A DNA stretch of 53,152 nucleotides. It comes from Bacteroidota bacterium. Lineage in GTDB: Bacteria; Bacteroidota; Bacteroidia; AKYH767-A; OLB10. The stretch lies in assembly GCA_963169675.1 (NCBI GenBank), contig CAUJFJ010000108.1:1-53152 (forward strand), given 5' to 3'. The first letter of the stretch is position 1; each line of letters begins with the position of its first letter. Positions 15,359 through 25,221 of the stretch are shown in pieces. The translations under genes were made by a program, and so were the position numbers. The notes beneath the pieces are model-generated. The model worked only from the letters and a program-made list of their open reading frames with translations, ran no database searches and had not been told where the DNA came from.

Positions 15359-15758
15359 GTAAAAAAAGGCGCGAGTCGCGGCGCCAGCGGCAAACTACCA
15401 ACAAGTGCTGGATGCTGTTCAGTCCGTTTTCATAACTGCTCAGAAAATTGGCGAAAGGCAGCGGTATCAAGAATTTCTGCTCAGAAGGAAATTTCGTTAA
15501 AATGATAGATGATAAATGATAGATTGAATACTGCACAGAAAGTTCCATTCTTGCTATTCGTAAACAATAAAATCATCATTAGAACTAGCAATCACCAACT
15601 TTATCAGGGAGAATAAATCCTAAGCGAAAAACGAAATCTTGAAATTTAGCTCCAAAACACTGATCACCCTTCGGCTTCGCTCAGGGCGGCGCTGATTATT
15701 ATTTCCAAGACATGCGGTTAATTCCTTCTGCCTAATATACAATTAGGAGAGAAAAAAC

Positions 15759-18284
15759 TCACTTCTCAACCGGTCTGTATGACCTCCATTTTAAACTTTT
15801 TCCGAGCATTTCTACACTACAATTACTAACAAGCAATTCTTTTGATTTACCCGGCAAAAGATCGAAATAATTATCGCTTAATACAGCGGAAGTTATGGAG
15901 CACTCCAGAAATAAATCTTTAATAAGATTACTGGTTTCTAAAATTAATTTTACGTTTTTCCCTTGCTGTTCATAACGGATGTTCAGATTTGGATCTGTCA
16001 AATTCAATTCAAGAGGCTTCTTAAAATAATGAATATTTTCAACCAACATCGAATCTTTATTGGTAATGGAAAGTTTTAAAAAGTAGCTGTCCGCTGATAG
16101 CCCGTTAAGTAGTTTTGTGACAGACTGCTCATAAATAGTTTGAGCCACCAGATATCCTGTTGAAACGGGACGTTCATAAATACTGATAGGACGTCCTCTG
16201 AAATCAAAAATTTCAGCTTTGAAAACACCGGAAGCACCATCAATTTTATCACTTTGAAAATAGACTTTTACTGAATCCCCATCTTGCTCAGCAAATAAAA
16301 GGTTGGATGCATAGAGTTGTTGCAATTTAAAATGAGCAGCCTTCCATTTCCCTGAAGTCTCTATGGTACTCCATGATGCACCATCCCAGGCATCATTCAA
16401 TTGCCAATACATGGTCCCCATGCAAAATCTGGAATTTTTGCGATGGCTTTCAATTGCTATCTGCATAGCATCCCTTTGAGTTAATTGTGAGAGATAGCAA
16501 AGGTCCTCGAAGCCTGAAAACTTTCCATACCTTGATTCAATGTAACTCGTCAGTAATCTGTTGCCTTTATAGCTTTGTTGCAACCTGTTAATATAATCCG
16601 CACGTACTCCCCCTGAATCTGTGCTGTTTGAAGCTAATGTGCTGTAAGATGGAAATGATTGCATCCCATATTCCGACATAAACCTTGGCACATTTACCCG
16701 AAACGAATCAATGGCTTCCTCACCATGCCAGACACCCCAGTAATGCATATTGTCGAAGTTAAAATTATCTGGTTTTCCCCAATTACTCAATGGTGAAGAT
16801 GGAATATAGGGTCGGCCATCATCCAGCAAGGAAATTTGTTCCGGAATTAAATTCTCAAACAGATATTTATAATCAGTAATAATTCTGGCGGAATCAACAG
16901 AATTAATCTGGTGCTCTTTTTGCCAGCCCCAGTTTTTCCATGCCACATCACTCTCATTGTTTCCACACCAGATTGCAAGTGATGCATGATTCCGCAAACG
17001 TTTTATCTGCTGCGAAACTTCTTCTTTAACATTATTTGTAAAAACTGAATCACCGGGATACATGCTACAGGCGAACATAAAATCTTGCCAGATTAAAATA
17101 CCCCGCTTATCACAATAATCATAAAATGCATCATCTTCATAAACGCCTCCTCCCCAAATGCGCAACATATTCATTCCAACATTTGCAGCGTCATCAATTA
17201 ATGTCTTCTTCCGGTTCCAGGAAACATCCGTCAGCAGACCGGAAGGTGGAACATAATTTGCACCTTTAATAAATACCGGAAATCCATTTACACGAAAGTA
17301 AAAACTCCTTCCATAAGGATCTTCATCACGAAACAATTCGATAGTGCGAATACCGGTACTTGTCCGGGCCGAGTCGACTAAATAACCATTAATGAATAAT
17401 TTCCCGGTAAGATCATACTGTTTTTGTTCACCCATGCCATTGGGCCACCACAGTTCCGGTTGAAGGATACGGAACTTCACAGTTGCGTAATTGGTTCCCT
17501 TTTTAATTCTGAATTGTTTGAATCCATCATAAATGGTCACTGTTGCATTGGTAATATCCTGATTGGAGTGTATTTCAAAATCGGCACTTAACCAGGCGCA
17601 TGTATCGGCAATCTCTACTGTGCGTATCTGAATATTTTCCAGCTTAACACCTCCATGCAATTTAATTGAAACGGGTTTCCAGATTCCGGTTGTCACCATG
17701 GCAGGCATCCAGTCCCAGCCAAACTGATAAGGAGCTTTACGAATAAACACACTAATTTTATCGGTTCCGGCAGGCAATTTGTAGGGAGTAGCTGCCATTA
17801 ACTGCTGCCCTCTTTTGACAGGTGAATGTAACACAACTTTGATAGTATTAGAGCCGCTTTTTATGAAAGGCTTCATTTCATACTCCCACTTACGAAACAT
17901 ATTGTCAGCCTGAAAAAGCAAACTATCATTTACAAAAACTGAAGCATAAGTATCAATTCCTTCGAAACACAACTCAACCGACTGATAATTGAGAAAATTT
18001 TCATCAGCATCAAAAGTGGTTTTATATTCCCAATCCGATTCAGCAATCCATTGCAGCGATTTACCATTATCACTATACAAAGTATTTTTAGCAGTTTTGT
18101 TTCTGAAGAGATCGGCTTGCACCATTCCTGGAACTACTGCAGAATTTTGAATCTCATTTCCACTAAGTGCATATAGCCAGGTCTTATTTAATGGAATATG
18201 TTTAACGGTGCTGATAACCTTATCGGCACATCCTGAAAGAATGCAAACCCAAAAAAGCAGACCATACAAACACCATTTTTTCAT
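15759..18284 (-). CDS. GH2 beta-mannosidase, lipoprotein
   Basis: 841 residues. The N-terminal signal ends in LSGC (lipobox), so it is probably anchored to the periplasmic or outer membrane. GH2 layout: sugar-binding N-domain (DWEYKTTFDADENFL, CFEGIDTYASVFVND), Ig-like domain, then the TIM barrel with FRVNGFPVFIKGANYVPP, LRIWGGGVYEDDAFYDYCD and IWQDFMFACSMYP. Acid/base Glu444 is in WCGNNES and nucleophile Glu538 in FMSEYGMQSFPS. Removes terminal beta-mannose, as in the core of N-glycans or mannans. Its ATG overlaps the cutC stop (4 bp), giving an operon GH20-cutC-GH2. Confidence 0.93.
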   Translation of the reverse strand: MKKWCLYGLLFWVCILSGCADKVISTVKHIPLNKTWLYALSGNEIQNSAVVPGMVQADLFRNKTAKNTLYSDNGKSLQWIAESDWEYKTTFDADENFLNYQSVELCFEGIDTYASVFVNDSLLFQADNMFRKWEYEMKPFIKSGSNTIKVVLHSPVKRGQQLMAATPYKLPAGTDKISVFIRKAPYQFGWDWMPAMVTTGIWKPVSIKLHGGVKLENIQIRTVEIADTCAWLSADFEIHSNQDITNATVTIYDGFKQFRIKKGTNYATVKFRILQPELWWPNGMGEQKQYDLTGKLFINGYLVDSARTSTGIRTIELFRDEDPYGRSFYFRVNGFPVFIKGANYVPPSGLLTDVSWNRKKTLIDDAANVGMNMLRIWGGGVYEDDAFYDYCDKRGILIWQDFMFACSMYPGDSVFTNNVKEEVSQQIKRLRNHASLAIWCGNNESDVAWKNWGWQKEHQINSVDSARIITDYKYLFENLIPEQISLLDDGRPYIPSSPLSNWGKPDNFNFDNMHYWGVWHGEEAIDSFRVNVPRFMSEYGMQSFPSYSTLASNSTDSGGVRADYINRLQQSYKGNRLLTSYIESRYGKFSGFEDLCYLSQLTQRDAMQIAIESHRKNSRFCMGTMYWQLNDAWDGASWSTIETSGKWKAAHFKLQQLYASNLLFAEQDGDSVKVYFQSDKIDGASGVFKAEIFDFRGRPISIYERPVSTGYLVAQTIYEQSVTKLLNGLSADSYFLKLSITNKDSMLVENIHYFKKPLELNLTDPNLNIRYEQQGKNVKLILETSNLIKDLFLECSITSAVLSDNYFDLLPGKSKELLVSNCSVEMLGKSLKWRSYRPVEK

Positions 18285-19042
18285 AATCGGCTTAATGCAT
18301 CCCGGATGCCATTAAATTTTTCATGATCGAAAATTTCAATTTCGTATTCTGTCAAGCCGGTTGCGCTACCCATTGATCCTAAAGCAAAATTCTTATGAGA
18401 CATATTGCTTTGAACAGCCTTCCGGCAAGTAAAATGCAAATCATTAACACCGGCTCCTGCAATCAGAGTTGCGTTTGATGGATTTATTCCACTACCTGCC
18501 ATGATTACAATTCTTCCCAAAGCTCTTTTTGCAAGCTCACTGATCACTTCAAATCCGTCTTCTGCAGATTGTGAACCTCCGGAAGTTAGAATATAGTCAA
18601 CACCAATACCAATCAGACTCTCCATGGCAACAAAAGGTTCAGCTACCATATCAAACGCACGGTGACAAGTTACTTTCATAGGCTTTGAAAGCTTTACCAG
18701 CAAATTCATTCGTTCTTTATCAATATCCCCTGTCGAATCAAGAATTCCGAAAACAACTCCTTTGGCACCCGACGATTTTGCATTTACTATATCCATTTGC
18801 ATCTGTTCAAATTCTGCATCCGAATATAAAAAGTCGCCTCTGCGCGGGCGTATCATAACATGAACAGGAATATTAATTTTTCGGCTAACACTAATCATTA
18901 AAGATGATGGAGGTGTTAGTCCCCCTTCACTTAAAGCAGCGCATAACTCCAGGCGCGTTGCACCTTGCTTAGCTGCACTGACCGCCTGTTCAAACGTATC
19001 AACAGCAACTTCGAGAGCGAATTTTTTATTTAGGGAGTGCAT
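18281..19042 (-). CDS. cutC: CutC family protein
   Basis: 253 residues, TIM-barrel CutC. Motifs: ALEVAVDTFEQAVSAA, GATRLELCAALSEGGLTPP, VHVMIRPRRGDFLYS, VTCHRAFDM, ILTSGGSQSAEDG, IVIMAGSGINPSNA and DLHFTCRKA. Historically called copper homeostasis protein; that role is weakly supported in the literature and the enzymatic function is unclear. Overlap with both flanking glycosidase genes (17 bp with GH20, 4 bp with GH2) suggests a role linked to sugar metabolism here. Confidence 0.93.
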   Translation of the reverse strand: MHSLNKKFALEVAVDTFEQAVSAAKQGATRLELCAALSEGGLTPPSSLMISVSRKINIPVHVMIRPRRGDFLYSDAEFEQMQMDIVNAKSSGAKGVVFGILDSTGDIDKERMNLLVKLSKPMKVTCHRAFDMVAEPFVAMESLIGIGVDYILTSGGSQSAEDGFEVISELAKRALGRIVIMAGSGINPSNATLIAGAGVNDLHFTCRKAVQSNMSHKNFALGSMGSATGLTEYEIEIFDHEKFNGIRDALSRL

Positions 19043-21053
19043 TTTGAAATAACATCATTACAGATTCAGCAATCATGAGTTCACATTCCTGAACAGGAAG
19101 TGCTGCTTCACTAAGGGTAGCATATGATTCTTTAACCCACGCATCGGGAACCGGAGCACGGGATTCAACATAATGCAAACTTTCCAATCCGATCTTACTA
19201 AGTTTAGAAACGCGTTCCGAGACAATAAGCCATGGTTCCAATGCCGGAATTCCGGAAGCAGCAATCTGAACCTCACCATGCAAAGGTTGCCACTCTTCCA
19301 ACTGTGCTCTGATAGCAGGAATTACATCCGGATCTTTTTTACGAAACCATGTTTCACATAAATCTTTAAATGCCAAAGGCACAGGTGCATCGGCAGCAGC
19401 AATATCGGGTAATCTTGTAAAAGGCAGATCGGTACTATATGCAACACCTTGTGCGTGCCGTTTATAGTCTTTCAATGGCTCTACTAATCCTGCAATTGTA
19501 ATCAGAGATTCAATATTACGATTTCCTGCAATTCGACGAATCATTTTTGCCCGATAAGTAATATGTTCCAGCCCACATTCTTCTAAGCGAATTGAAGTTC
19601 GCGCAAGCCTGTTGTACATTGATGGAATATTATTCACTTCCCTATCAGACCATAACCGCTCTGCAATAGCAGCAGTCCTTGGCCATATTCTTGAATCAAT
19701 ATTTTCCGGAGTTACCAGTTCAGCCCACATGGTTGCTTCTCCACCAAGAATATTTTTCTGTTCTTCAGGAGTAAGCGTATTATTGGCAGGTAATGGATCA
19801 TTGGTATAGTGTTTCCATGCAGGATTGGAAAGATCAATATAATAGCCATTCGATAAAATTACCTGATGTCCTTTTTTTGCTGCAGCTTCCAGCCCTTCTT
19901 TTCCGCGCCATGATTGAATAACAGCATCGGCAGGTAATCCTGGTTGCAATACTTCATCCCAGCCAATCATTTTCTTTTTATTCTTCTTCAGAATTGCCAT
20001 CACCTTTGTGTTAAAATAATTCTGCAGCGCATGATTATCTTTCAACCCATTTTTCTTCATAAACTCCTGAATCTTTGGATTGGCATCCCATTGCTTGCCG
20101 TTATTTTCATCGCCACCAATATGCATCCATGGATCAGGGAAAAGTTCACACATTTCAGTAAGAAACTTTTCGAGAAAGATGTATGTTTCTTTTCTTGTTG
20201 GATCAATGGTAGGATCAAAAACACCAAATTTCTTTTCTATTGTATAAGGTCCGGGACCGGAAGCCAATTCAGGATGCCCTACAAACCAACTGGTGGCATG
20301 GCCGGGCATATCGAATTCAGGAACTACACGTATGCCTCGAACGTTAGCATACTGAATTATTTTCCGCATTTCCTCCTGTGTAAAAAAATCACCATCTGAA
20401 CCATACTGATGCAATTTAGGAAACACCTTACTTTCGATGCGGAATCCCTGGTCTTCGGTGAGATGAAGATGCAGTACATTCATCTTCATCATTGCAAGAC
20501 CATCGATGTTTCTTTTAATGACATCTACAGGAGAAAAATGTCGGGCTACATCAATCAGTAATCCGCGCCATGTAAATCGTGGAGCATCTTCAATGGTAAC
20601 TGACCTGATAAAATATCCTTTCGAATCACTTTCAATTAACTGCAGAAAAGTTTCGAGTCCATGTAAAATTCCAATATCAGTTGGTGCAGTGAGTTCACAA
20701 CCATCAGGAGTAATTTTTAACAAATAAGATTCATTTTCACCGGGAAGTAATTTTGCAACCGTATTGCAGGAAATAGTAAGCAGTTCTTTTTGTTGTTCCG
20801 GTTTTTTATTCAGCCATTCTTTGGCAAGCAGCAAATGCGTTTTATTATCGAGGCGACGAATAAAGCGCGAAACTCCTGCACCTGCCCTTGAACCTGTGGG
20901 TTGATTCACAAATATTCGAAAACCTCCGGTGAAGCGAAACTCTCCGTTTCCGGAGATGATTTTTTGTGGAACCGGCATGAGCATATTGGGCTGTCCGGTG
21001 AGTGATCCTGAGAGTGTAAATAGCAGGAACAGAAAGAAGCAGAATTTATTCAT
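19026..21053 (-). CDS. GH20 beta-N-acetylhexosaminidase, secreted
   Basis: 675 residues. Signal peptide to about residue 20 (LLFTLSGSLTGQ). GH20b N-domain (MLMPVPQKIISGNGEFRF) and catalytic barrel with GLLIDVARHFSPV, HLHLTEDQGFRIE, VVPEFDMPGHATSW and MHIGGDENNGKQW; catalytic Asp315-Glu316. Also WDEVLQPGLP and GGEATMWAELV. Removes terminal GlcNAc/GalNAc in the periplasm or outside. First gene of the operon with cutC and beta-mannosidase, consistent with host- or plant-type N-glycan, or chitobiose-mannose, degradation. Confidence 0.95.
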   Translation of the reverse strand: MNKFCFFLFLLFTLSGSLTGQPNMLMPVPQKIISGNGEFRFTGGFRIFVNQPTGSRAGAGVSRFIRRLDNKTHLLLAKEWLNKKPEQQKELLTISCNTVAKLLPGENESYLLKITPDGCELTAPTDIGILHGLETFLQLIESDSKGYFIRSVTIEDAPRFTWRGLLIDVARHFSPVDVIKRNIDGLAMMKMNVLHLHLTEDQGFRIESKVFPKLHQYGSDGDFFTQEEMRKIIQYANVRGIRVVPEFDMPGHATSWFVGHPELASGPGPYTIEKKFGVFDPTIDPTRKETYIFLEKFLTEMCELFPDPWMHIGGDENNGKQWDANPKIQEFMKKNGLKDNHALQNYFNTKVMAILKKNKKKMIGWDEVLQPGLPADAVIQSWRGKEGLEAAAKKGHQVILSNGYYIDLSNPAWKHYTNDPLPANNTLTPEEQKNILGGEATMWAELVTPENIDSRIWPRTAAIAERLWSDREVNNIPSMYNRLARTSIRLEECGLEHITYRAKMIRRIAGNRNIESLITIAGLVEPLKDYKRHAQGVAYSTDLPFTRLPDIAAADAPVPLAFKDLCETWFRKKDPDVIPAIRAQLEEWQPLHGEVQIAASGIPALEPWLIVSERVSKLSKIGLESLHYVESRAPVPDAWVKESYATLSEAALPVQECELMIAESVMMLFQNALPK

Positions 21054-21131
21054 AAGACAATCAGCAGGTAATTTGCGAATGCCTAAGATACAAAAGTTAT
21101 AAAAACTGCCGAATTAGTTTGAATAATATCC

Positions 21132-21572
21132 TTATTGATCGATGGCATGCCACTCGGAGTAGGAAGTTGGGGTTTCCTTGAGCTTCAGACTAATAAGTCT
21201 GACATGGCCGGGCAGCATCAGCATGATCCTGTTTTTAAAATCAATCAACATATTTTCACAGGTAGGCTGATAATCGGTAAAGACAACCTTTTCAAAATTG
21301 CTGTCGAGTTCCGGAATATTGCGATGTGGCGAATTACCATTCAGTAAAAGCGCATGATCGAGCCGGTCAACAATTTGATCTTTGACAATTTTCTTGAGGT
21401 CCGAAAAATCCATTACCATCCCGTGTTTGGGGTTGGAGGGGTCGTCGAGCGGCGTACCACCAATGGTAACTTCCAATTCATAGGAGTGCCCATGAATATT
21501 TTTACATGGCCCATCATACCCGTAAAGGGCATGAGCCATTTCAAAATTGAATATCTTTGTGAGGCGTATCAT
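21132..21572 (-). CDS. queD: 6-carboxytetrahydropterin synthase (QueD) / 6-pyruvoyl-tetrahydropterin synthase family
   Basis: 146 residues. Zinc ligands His14 (FNFEMAHAL), His27 and His29 (CKNIHGHSYELEV), catalytic Cys23 and the DHALLLN motif; GMVMDFSDLKKIV and LKETPTSYSEW complete the fold. Converts dihydroneopterin triphosphate to 6-carboxytetrahydropterin in queuosine and deazapurine synthesis. A biopterin-type PTPS cannot be excluded. Its start lies only 8 bp from the divergent gene at 21581. Confidence 0.9.
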   Translation of the reverse strand: MIRLTKIFNFEMAHALYGYDGPCKNIHGHSYELEVTIGGTPLDDPSNPKHGMVMDFSDLKKIVKDQIVDRLDHALLLNGNSPHRNIPELDSNFEKVVFTDYQPTCENMLIDFKNRIMLMLPGHVRLISLKLKETPTSYSEWHAIDQ

Positions 21573-21580
21573 ATTTCAGG

Positions 21581-22198
21581 ATGCAAAAATCGACAAAAAT
21601 GGCGTCATATCAAAATAGCTTGTGTTCAATGGCAGGCGCTTTGGTGCTTTTGATAGCGATATCGGCTCGAAGTGAGGCTCAGGAATTTCCAAAACATGAG
21701 ATATCACCTGGTTTTGGCATATTGGCATCGCCTGTTTTAGCCTCTTTTTTCGATGACTTCTGGCAAGTAAAAGGCAATGACCCTTATACTTACGACATAC
21801 GTGCTTCAGGCACCTTCTTCGGTGGTTATCAGTATGATGTGAAAGAAAATATTGCAATCGGGGTATTTGCAACCCACTTGTTGGTGACCGAAAAATATGA
21901 TTACACTCTGGAACCCGACATCAGAGAAAGAACCCGCTTTATTGGTTTAATGGCACAAGGCAAATTAACCTGGCACGAAGAACCGGGATTTTCTTTTTAC
22001 ACCACATTCGGAATTGGGCGAAAACTGGTTTCCAGACAAACTTACACCGGAAATGCAGTCAGGAATGCCCGTTTTAATGAATTTGCCTTGCAATTTACTC
22101 CGGTTGGCATCCGCTTTGGCGGGATGTTAGGGGGATTTGTGGAAGTTGGGTACGGAATCCATGGAATTGCCCGAGGTGGATTATCGCTTCAGTTCTAA
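21581..22198 (+). CDS. outer-membrane beta-barrel-like secreted protein
   Basis: 205 residues; ATGs at 21581, 21599 and 21629 are all in frame and precede the hydrophobic signal segment AGALVLLIAISARSEAQ. The mature part is rich in alternating aromatic/Gly strands (FFGGYQYDVKENIAIGVFATHL, FIGLMAQGKLTWH, FSFYTTFGIGRKLV) and ends GISRGGLSLQF-like (actual ending GGLSLQF), typical of small 8-strand porin-like proteins. No specific function can be given. Confidence 0.7.
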   Translation: MQKSTKMASYQNSLCSMAGALVLLIAISARSEAQEFPKHEISPGFGILASPVLASFFDDFWQVKGNDPYTYDIRASGTFFGGYQYDVKENIAIGVFATHLLVTEKYDYTLEPDIRERTRFIGLMAQGKLTWHEEPGFSFYTTFGIGRKLVSRQTYTGNAVRNARFNEFALQFTPVGIRFGGMLGGFVEVGYGIHGIARGGLSLQF

Positions 22199-22302
22199 CT
22201 GATTTTGAAAATTGAAAGTGGCCCTTTTGGCAAAACCCGAAAAAGTATCTAATTTTACAACTCATGCCGGATCGCCGGTTAACCACTCTAAAAATACATA
22301 TC

Positions 22303-22719
22303 ATGAGAAAATTACTTTTTGTACTGACCCTTTCAACTTTACTGATTGCTTGTGCTAAACCCTATAAATATCTGGGAAGAGCGTATGTGCCAACCCCGGT
22401 AGTGAAGTTGTATTTTCGTGAAGCTGATGTTGTGGAACCTTATGAAGTAATGGGAAAACTTGATGTTGAACTTCCGAGTAGCATGAATATGAATAAAATT
22501 CAATCGAAGGTAATGGCAATTGCCCGTTCAAAAGGTGCTGATGCACTTATCATAGACAATTTTGATCAGACAACAGGTGGATTTGTAACAACAGGAGTTG
22601 GAGCTACATCTTCCGGAGACAATGGAAATGTTTCAGGCACAAAACGACGTACTGATATTAAAAAGGATATTGTTGTGAAGGCATCATTATTGAAGTACAA
22701 GAAAAATATTCAGCAATAA
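22303..22719 (+). CDS. small lipoprotein
   Basis: 138 residues from the ATG at 22303; an in-frame upstream start precedes the signal and is unlikely. Lipobox STLLIACAK, Cys at about residue 17. The mature part has VMGKLDVELPSSMNMNKI, SKVMAIARSKGADALIIDNF, and a Gly/Thr/Ser linker, resembling small domains that carry a conserved ARxxGADAL helix. Function unknown. It ends just before a strong bidirectional hairpin. Confidence 0.75.
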   Translation: MRKLLFVLTLSTLLIACAKPYKYLGRAYVPTPVVKLYFREADVVEPYEVMGKLDVELPSSMNMNKIQSKVMAIARSKGADALIIDNFDQTTGGFVTTGVGATSSGDNGNVSGTKRRTDIKKDIVVKASLLKYKKNIQQ

Positions 22720-22726
22720 AAAAATA

Positions 22727-22762
22727 CAGAGGACTCCGTGAACTTATTCAAGGAGTCCTCTG
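22727..22762. terminator. bidirectional terminator hairpin
   Basis: CAGAGGACTCC (22727-22737) pairs with GGAGTCCTCTG (22752-22762) around a 14-nt loop, between two convergent genes. An A-run precedes it, which gives a U-tract for the minus-strand transcript; the stem overlaps the last codons of the minus-strand gene. Confidence 0.65.
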
Positions 22763-25221
22763 ATTCCAAATACAAATCCTGTTTTGGTATTTCCATTTTC
22801 ATCGAAACCAAAAACAATATCGGCACGAATGACGCCGAGTTTTTCCAGACCGAATGACGCCTCAAAGTATGTATCTCTGTCCGGAACATAAAGTGCTCTG
22901 AAGCCAGCCAATTCATTTAACTTAAGTTTTCTTAACAACGGAATTTTGTTGAGAATAAATCCACCGAAACTATGTTCAAGAAATACCTGACCATATTCAT
23001 CGGCAGTACTGTAAGTATAATAGTCGAGTAAGTCGAAGCGCTTTTGTTCGAATCCGGAGAATGCTGTTTTATTTCCATTGAAATGAACTGCATCCATAAA
23101 ATAAACGCGATTATTATTCAGGAACTTTCCATATACTCCATAATAGCTAAGTGTTCCCAGCATACCTAAACGAATCACATCTTCTACCCCACCTTCCAGT
23201 TTATCATAATCAACATCGCTGTCAAAGATATCAGCAATACCCTTCGAATAATTGACAAAAAAGGTTGGGTACTTTGATCCCAGAATATAATTCAGATCAG
23301 GGCGATCGATATATTTTTGCTTGATCCGGATCCGTGCATTTGCCATAATTTTAAATGCATTATTGGTAGGAAAAAACAGCAGGTCGTTTGAAGGCTTCAG
23401 AGGATTGTTTGAAGTATATTCTCTTTTTTTATCATCAATGAAAGTGAAATCCGAATGATTCTTCACTGCATCTCTTTCCGAAAAACTAACTCCTGCACCA
23501 AACCTAATTCCATTGACTGGTTCTAGACCCGATTCCAATGTAACAAACGATTTGCGATAAAGCTTCATATAATTCTTCTCACCAAAAAGGGAATAACTGG
23601 TGTTGATGAGTGGCGAAATTGGCTCTGCTTCATTAAACTGAATTAGCTCACTTCCTCCATGTAGTTTCACACTTCCAAACTTTTTGTTATTGTAAACATA
23701 CTGTGCCGAACCTGTTATTGAAGGTTCTTCAATTGCAAACCCATAACGGGTTTTTAATTCTGTCCTCCAGCTGCGGCGATCTTCGTAACGTTTTACAAAC
23801 TGGGTAACTACACCTATGTTTAATCCTTCCACGGTATTAAACTGGACATTATCCAGTAATCCCGAAACGCTCCATTCTGTTTTCGTATACCGGTCGGCGT
23901 AATCATAGCCCATTATTAATTTCGAAATTTTAAACTTATTCGAAATCCTGTCAAGCGAATCGAGATATGGTTTCGATTCCTTAATCTCGCGTAGAGAATC
24001 CTTCTTGATATAATCAGTAACTTCTTCTGTGGTTAATGGAATTGGTCGAATCATTTCCCAGTAAGTAGTATCTTTCTTATTAGATTCTTCCGAAACAACC
24101 ATCACACTTCCGCTAAAATGTTTCTTTTTAAAAGAAGGATTGATATCATAGCCTGAATAAATTCCAACATAATTTCCATTTCCTTCAATGCCCAGAGCAC
24201 TGAATACAAAACGGAAAGTTACAGATCCGGGCATCCAGATGTCTTCTGCTTTATCGGCAGGAATGAAAACCTGATTTACGCGGAGTGTATCCACAAATTC
24301 AATTTGCGAGTCTTTGGTAAGATATAAATCGGTGCTATGAATCCGCCAGGTGCTGTCCTGAATGTAAATATAGCCGGCAAATACAGGATCATTTTTTCTT
24401 TTGGGGATAACTGCAATTTTATTTACCCATCTTCCATTTTCAAGATATGAACCTTCCAGTTTATAACGATAGTAGAACATGGCACTGCCGGAAATTGGAG
24501 AAATAAAACCACGCTGACTGATTCCGCCGACAGCCATAATATTTTCATAAAAATCAAAATTCATGTCGGATGCCTGGTTAAAGCTAAATGCTTTATTACT
24601 GCCACTCACGCGTGATGAAACCATGACTTCCTTAATATCATCGGGCTTTTTAAAACTATATTTTGATACCGACTCCGACAAATAAATTATACCTGAAACG
24701 GAATCTACAAATTCTCCGAAATTCACTTCCATACCTAAAATTTTCTTAGGGTACTTCGTAATTTTCTGCAATCCTTTGATGTAAACATCGCAGTTGAATG
24801 CATCCACCTGATTCTGATAAAATTTTCGTTTCGTCTGTGCTTTACGAATTATAGCGTATGCAGGGTCTTCGGAATCGGCTTTTATGGTTACTCCCGATAA
24901 AGTAAAATTTTCCGGTTCAAGCTTGACATTCAACTGAAGCGGCTCCTTCAATGCCCCAATTTTTTCGATCCTTAATTTATAACCCAGATAGCGATAAACC
25001 AGTTCGCATGGCATATCTGTAACTTCTAACTTGTAGTAACCATCGAGGTTGGTTGTGGTACCGGTGGAGGTGCCTTTTACATAAACATTCGCAAAAGCAA
25101 GAGGCTCATCGTTGTTGCCTGTCACGCGACCTGAAACAGTGATAGCCTGAAGATGCAGAATGGAATAAAAGAAAAAAAGAAAGGTGATTAATCCGGAACG
25201 AAATAGGGTGGTTATATTCAT
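22744..25221 (-). CDS. DUF5686 / carboxypeptidase-like regulatory domain outer-membrane protein
   Basis: 825 residues. Signal peptide to about residue 27 (LHLQA). Residues 28-115 are a carboxypeptidase-regulatory-like beta-sandwich (VSGRVTGNNDEPLAFANVYVKGTS, TTNLDGYYKLEV), followed by a large DUF5686 barrel domain (AYAIIRKAQTKRKFYQNQV, FNCDVYIKGLQ, YRYKLEGSYLENGRWVNKI) ending in FGFDENGNTKTGFVFGIRGLLE, a beta-strand C-terminus. Common in Bacteroidota; role unknown. Likely located in the outer membrane. Confidence 0.88.
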   Translation of the reverse strand: MNITTLFRSGLITFLFFFYSILHLQAITVSGRVTGNNDEPLAFANVYVKGTSTGTTTNLDGYYKLEVTDMPCELVYRYLGYKLRIEKIGALKEPLQLNVKLEPENFTLSGVTIKADSEDPAYAIIRKAQTKRKFYQNQVDAFNCDVYIKGLQKITKYPKKILGMEVNFGEFVDSVSGIIYLSESVSKYSFKKPDDIKEVMVSSRVSGSNKAFSFNQASDMNFDFYENIMAVGGISQRGFISPISGSAMFYYRYKLEGSYLENGRWVNKIAVIPKRKNDPVFAGYIYIQDSTWRIHSTDLYLTKDSQIEFVDTLRVNQVFIPADKAEDIWMPGSVTFRFVFSALGIEGNGNYVGIYSGYDINPSFKKKHFSGSVMVVSEESNKKDTTYWEMIRPIPLTTEEVTDYIKKDSLREIKESKPYLDSLDRISNKFKISKLIMGYDYADRYTKTEWSVSGLLDNVQFNTVEGLNIGVVTQFVKRYEDRRSWRTELKTRYGFAIEEPSITGSAQYVYNNKKFGSVKLHGGSELIQFNEAEPISPLINTSYSLFGEKNYMKLYRKSFVTLESGLEPVNGIRFGAGVSFSERDAVKNHSDFTFIDDKKREYTSNNPLKPSNDLLFFPTNNAFKIMANARIRIKQKYIDRPDLNYILGSKYPTFFVNYSKGIADIFDSDVDYDKLEGGVEDVIRLGMLGTLSYYGVYGKFLNNNRVYFMDAVHFNGNKTAFSGFEQKRFDLLDYYTYSTADEYGQVFLEHSFGGFILNKIPLLRKLKLNELAGFRALYVPDRDTYFEASFGLEKLGVIRADIVFGFDENGNTKTGFVFGIRGLLE

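Larger units (their letters stand above)
15118..15758. other. 641 bp non-coding region with several hairpins
   Basis: It contains an 11 bp stem with a 6-nt loop at 15182-15209, a 13 bp stem at 15327-15358, a GC-rich patch at 15369-15389 and a CCCT...AGGG element at about 15667-15686. A 121-codon minus-strand frame crosses it but shows no protein family features. I regard the region as a decayed or repeated extragenic element. Confidence 0.5.

Noticed and set aside
15183-15548. 121-codon minus-strand open frame after acs
   Set aside because: It runs through hairpins and a low-complexity non-coding block, has no signal, domain or family motif, and its end (FLVTFWSSKK) is the translation of an extragenic stem. 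Not a gene.
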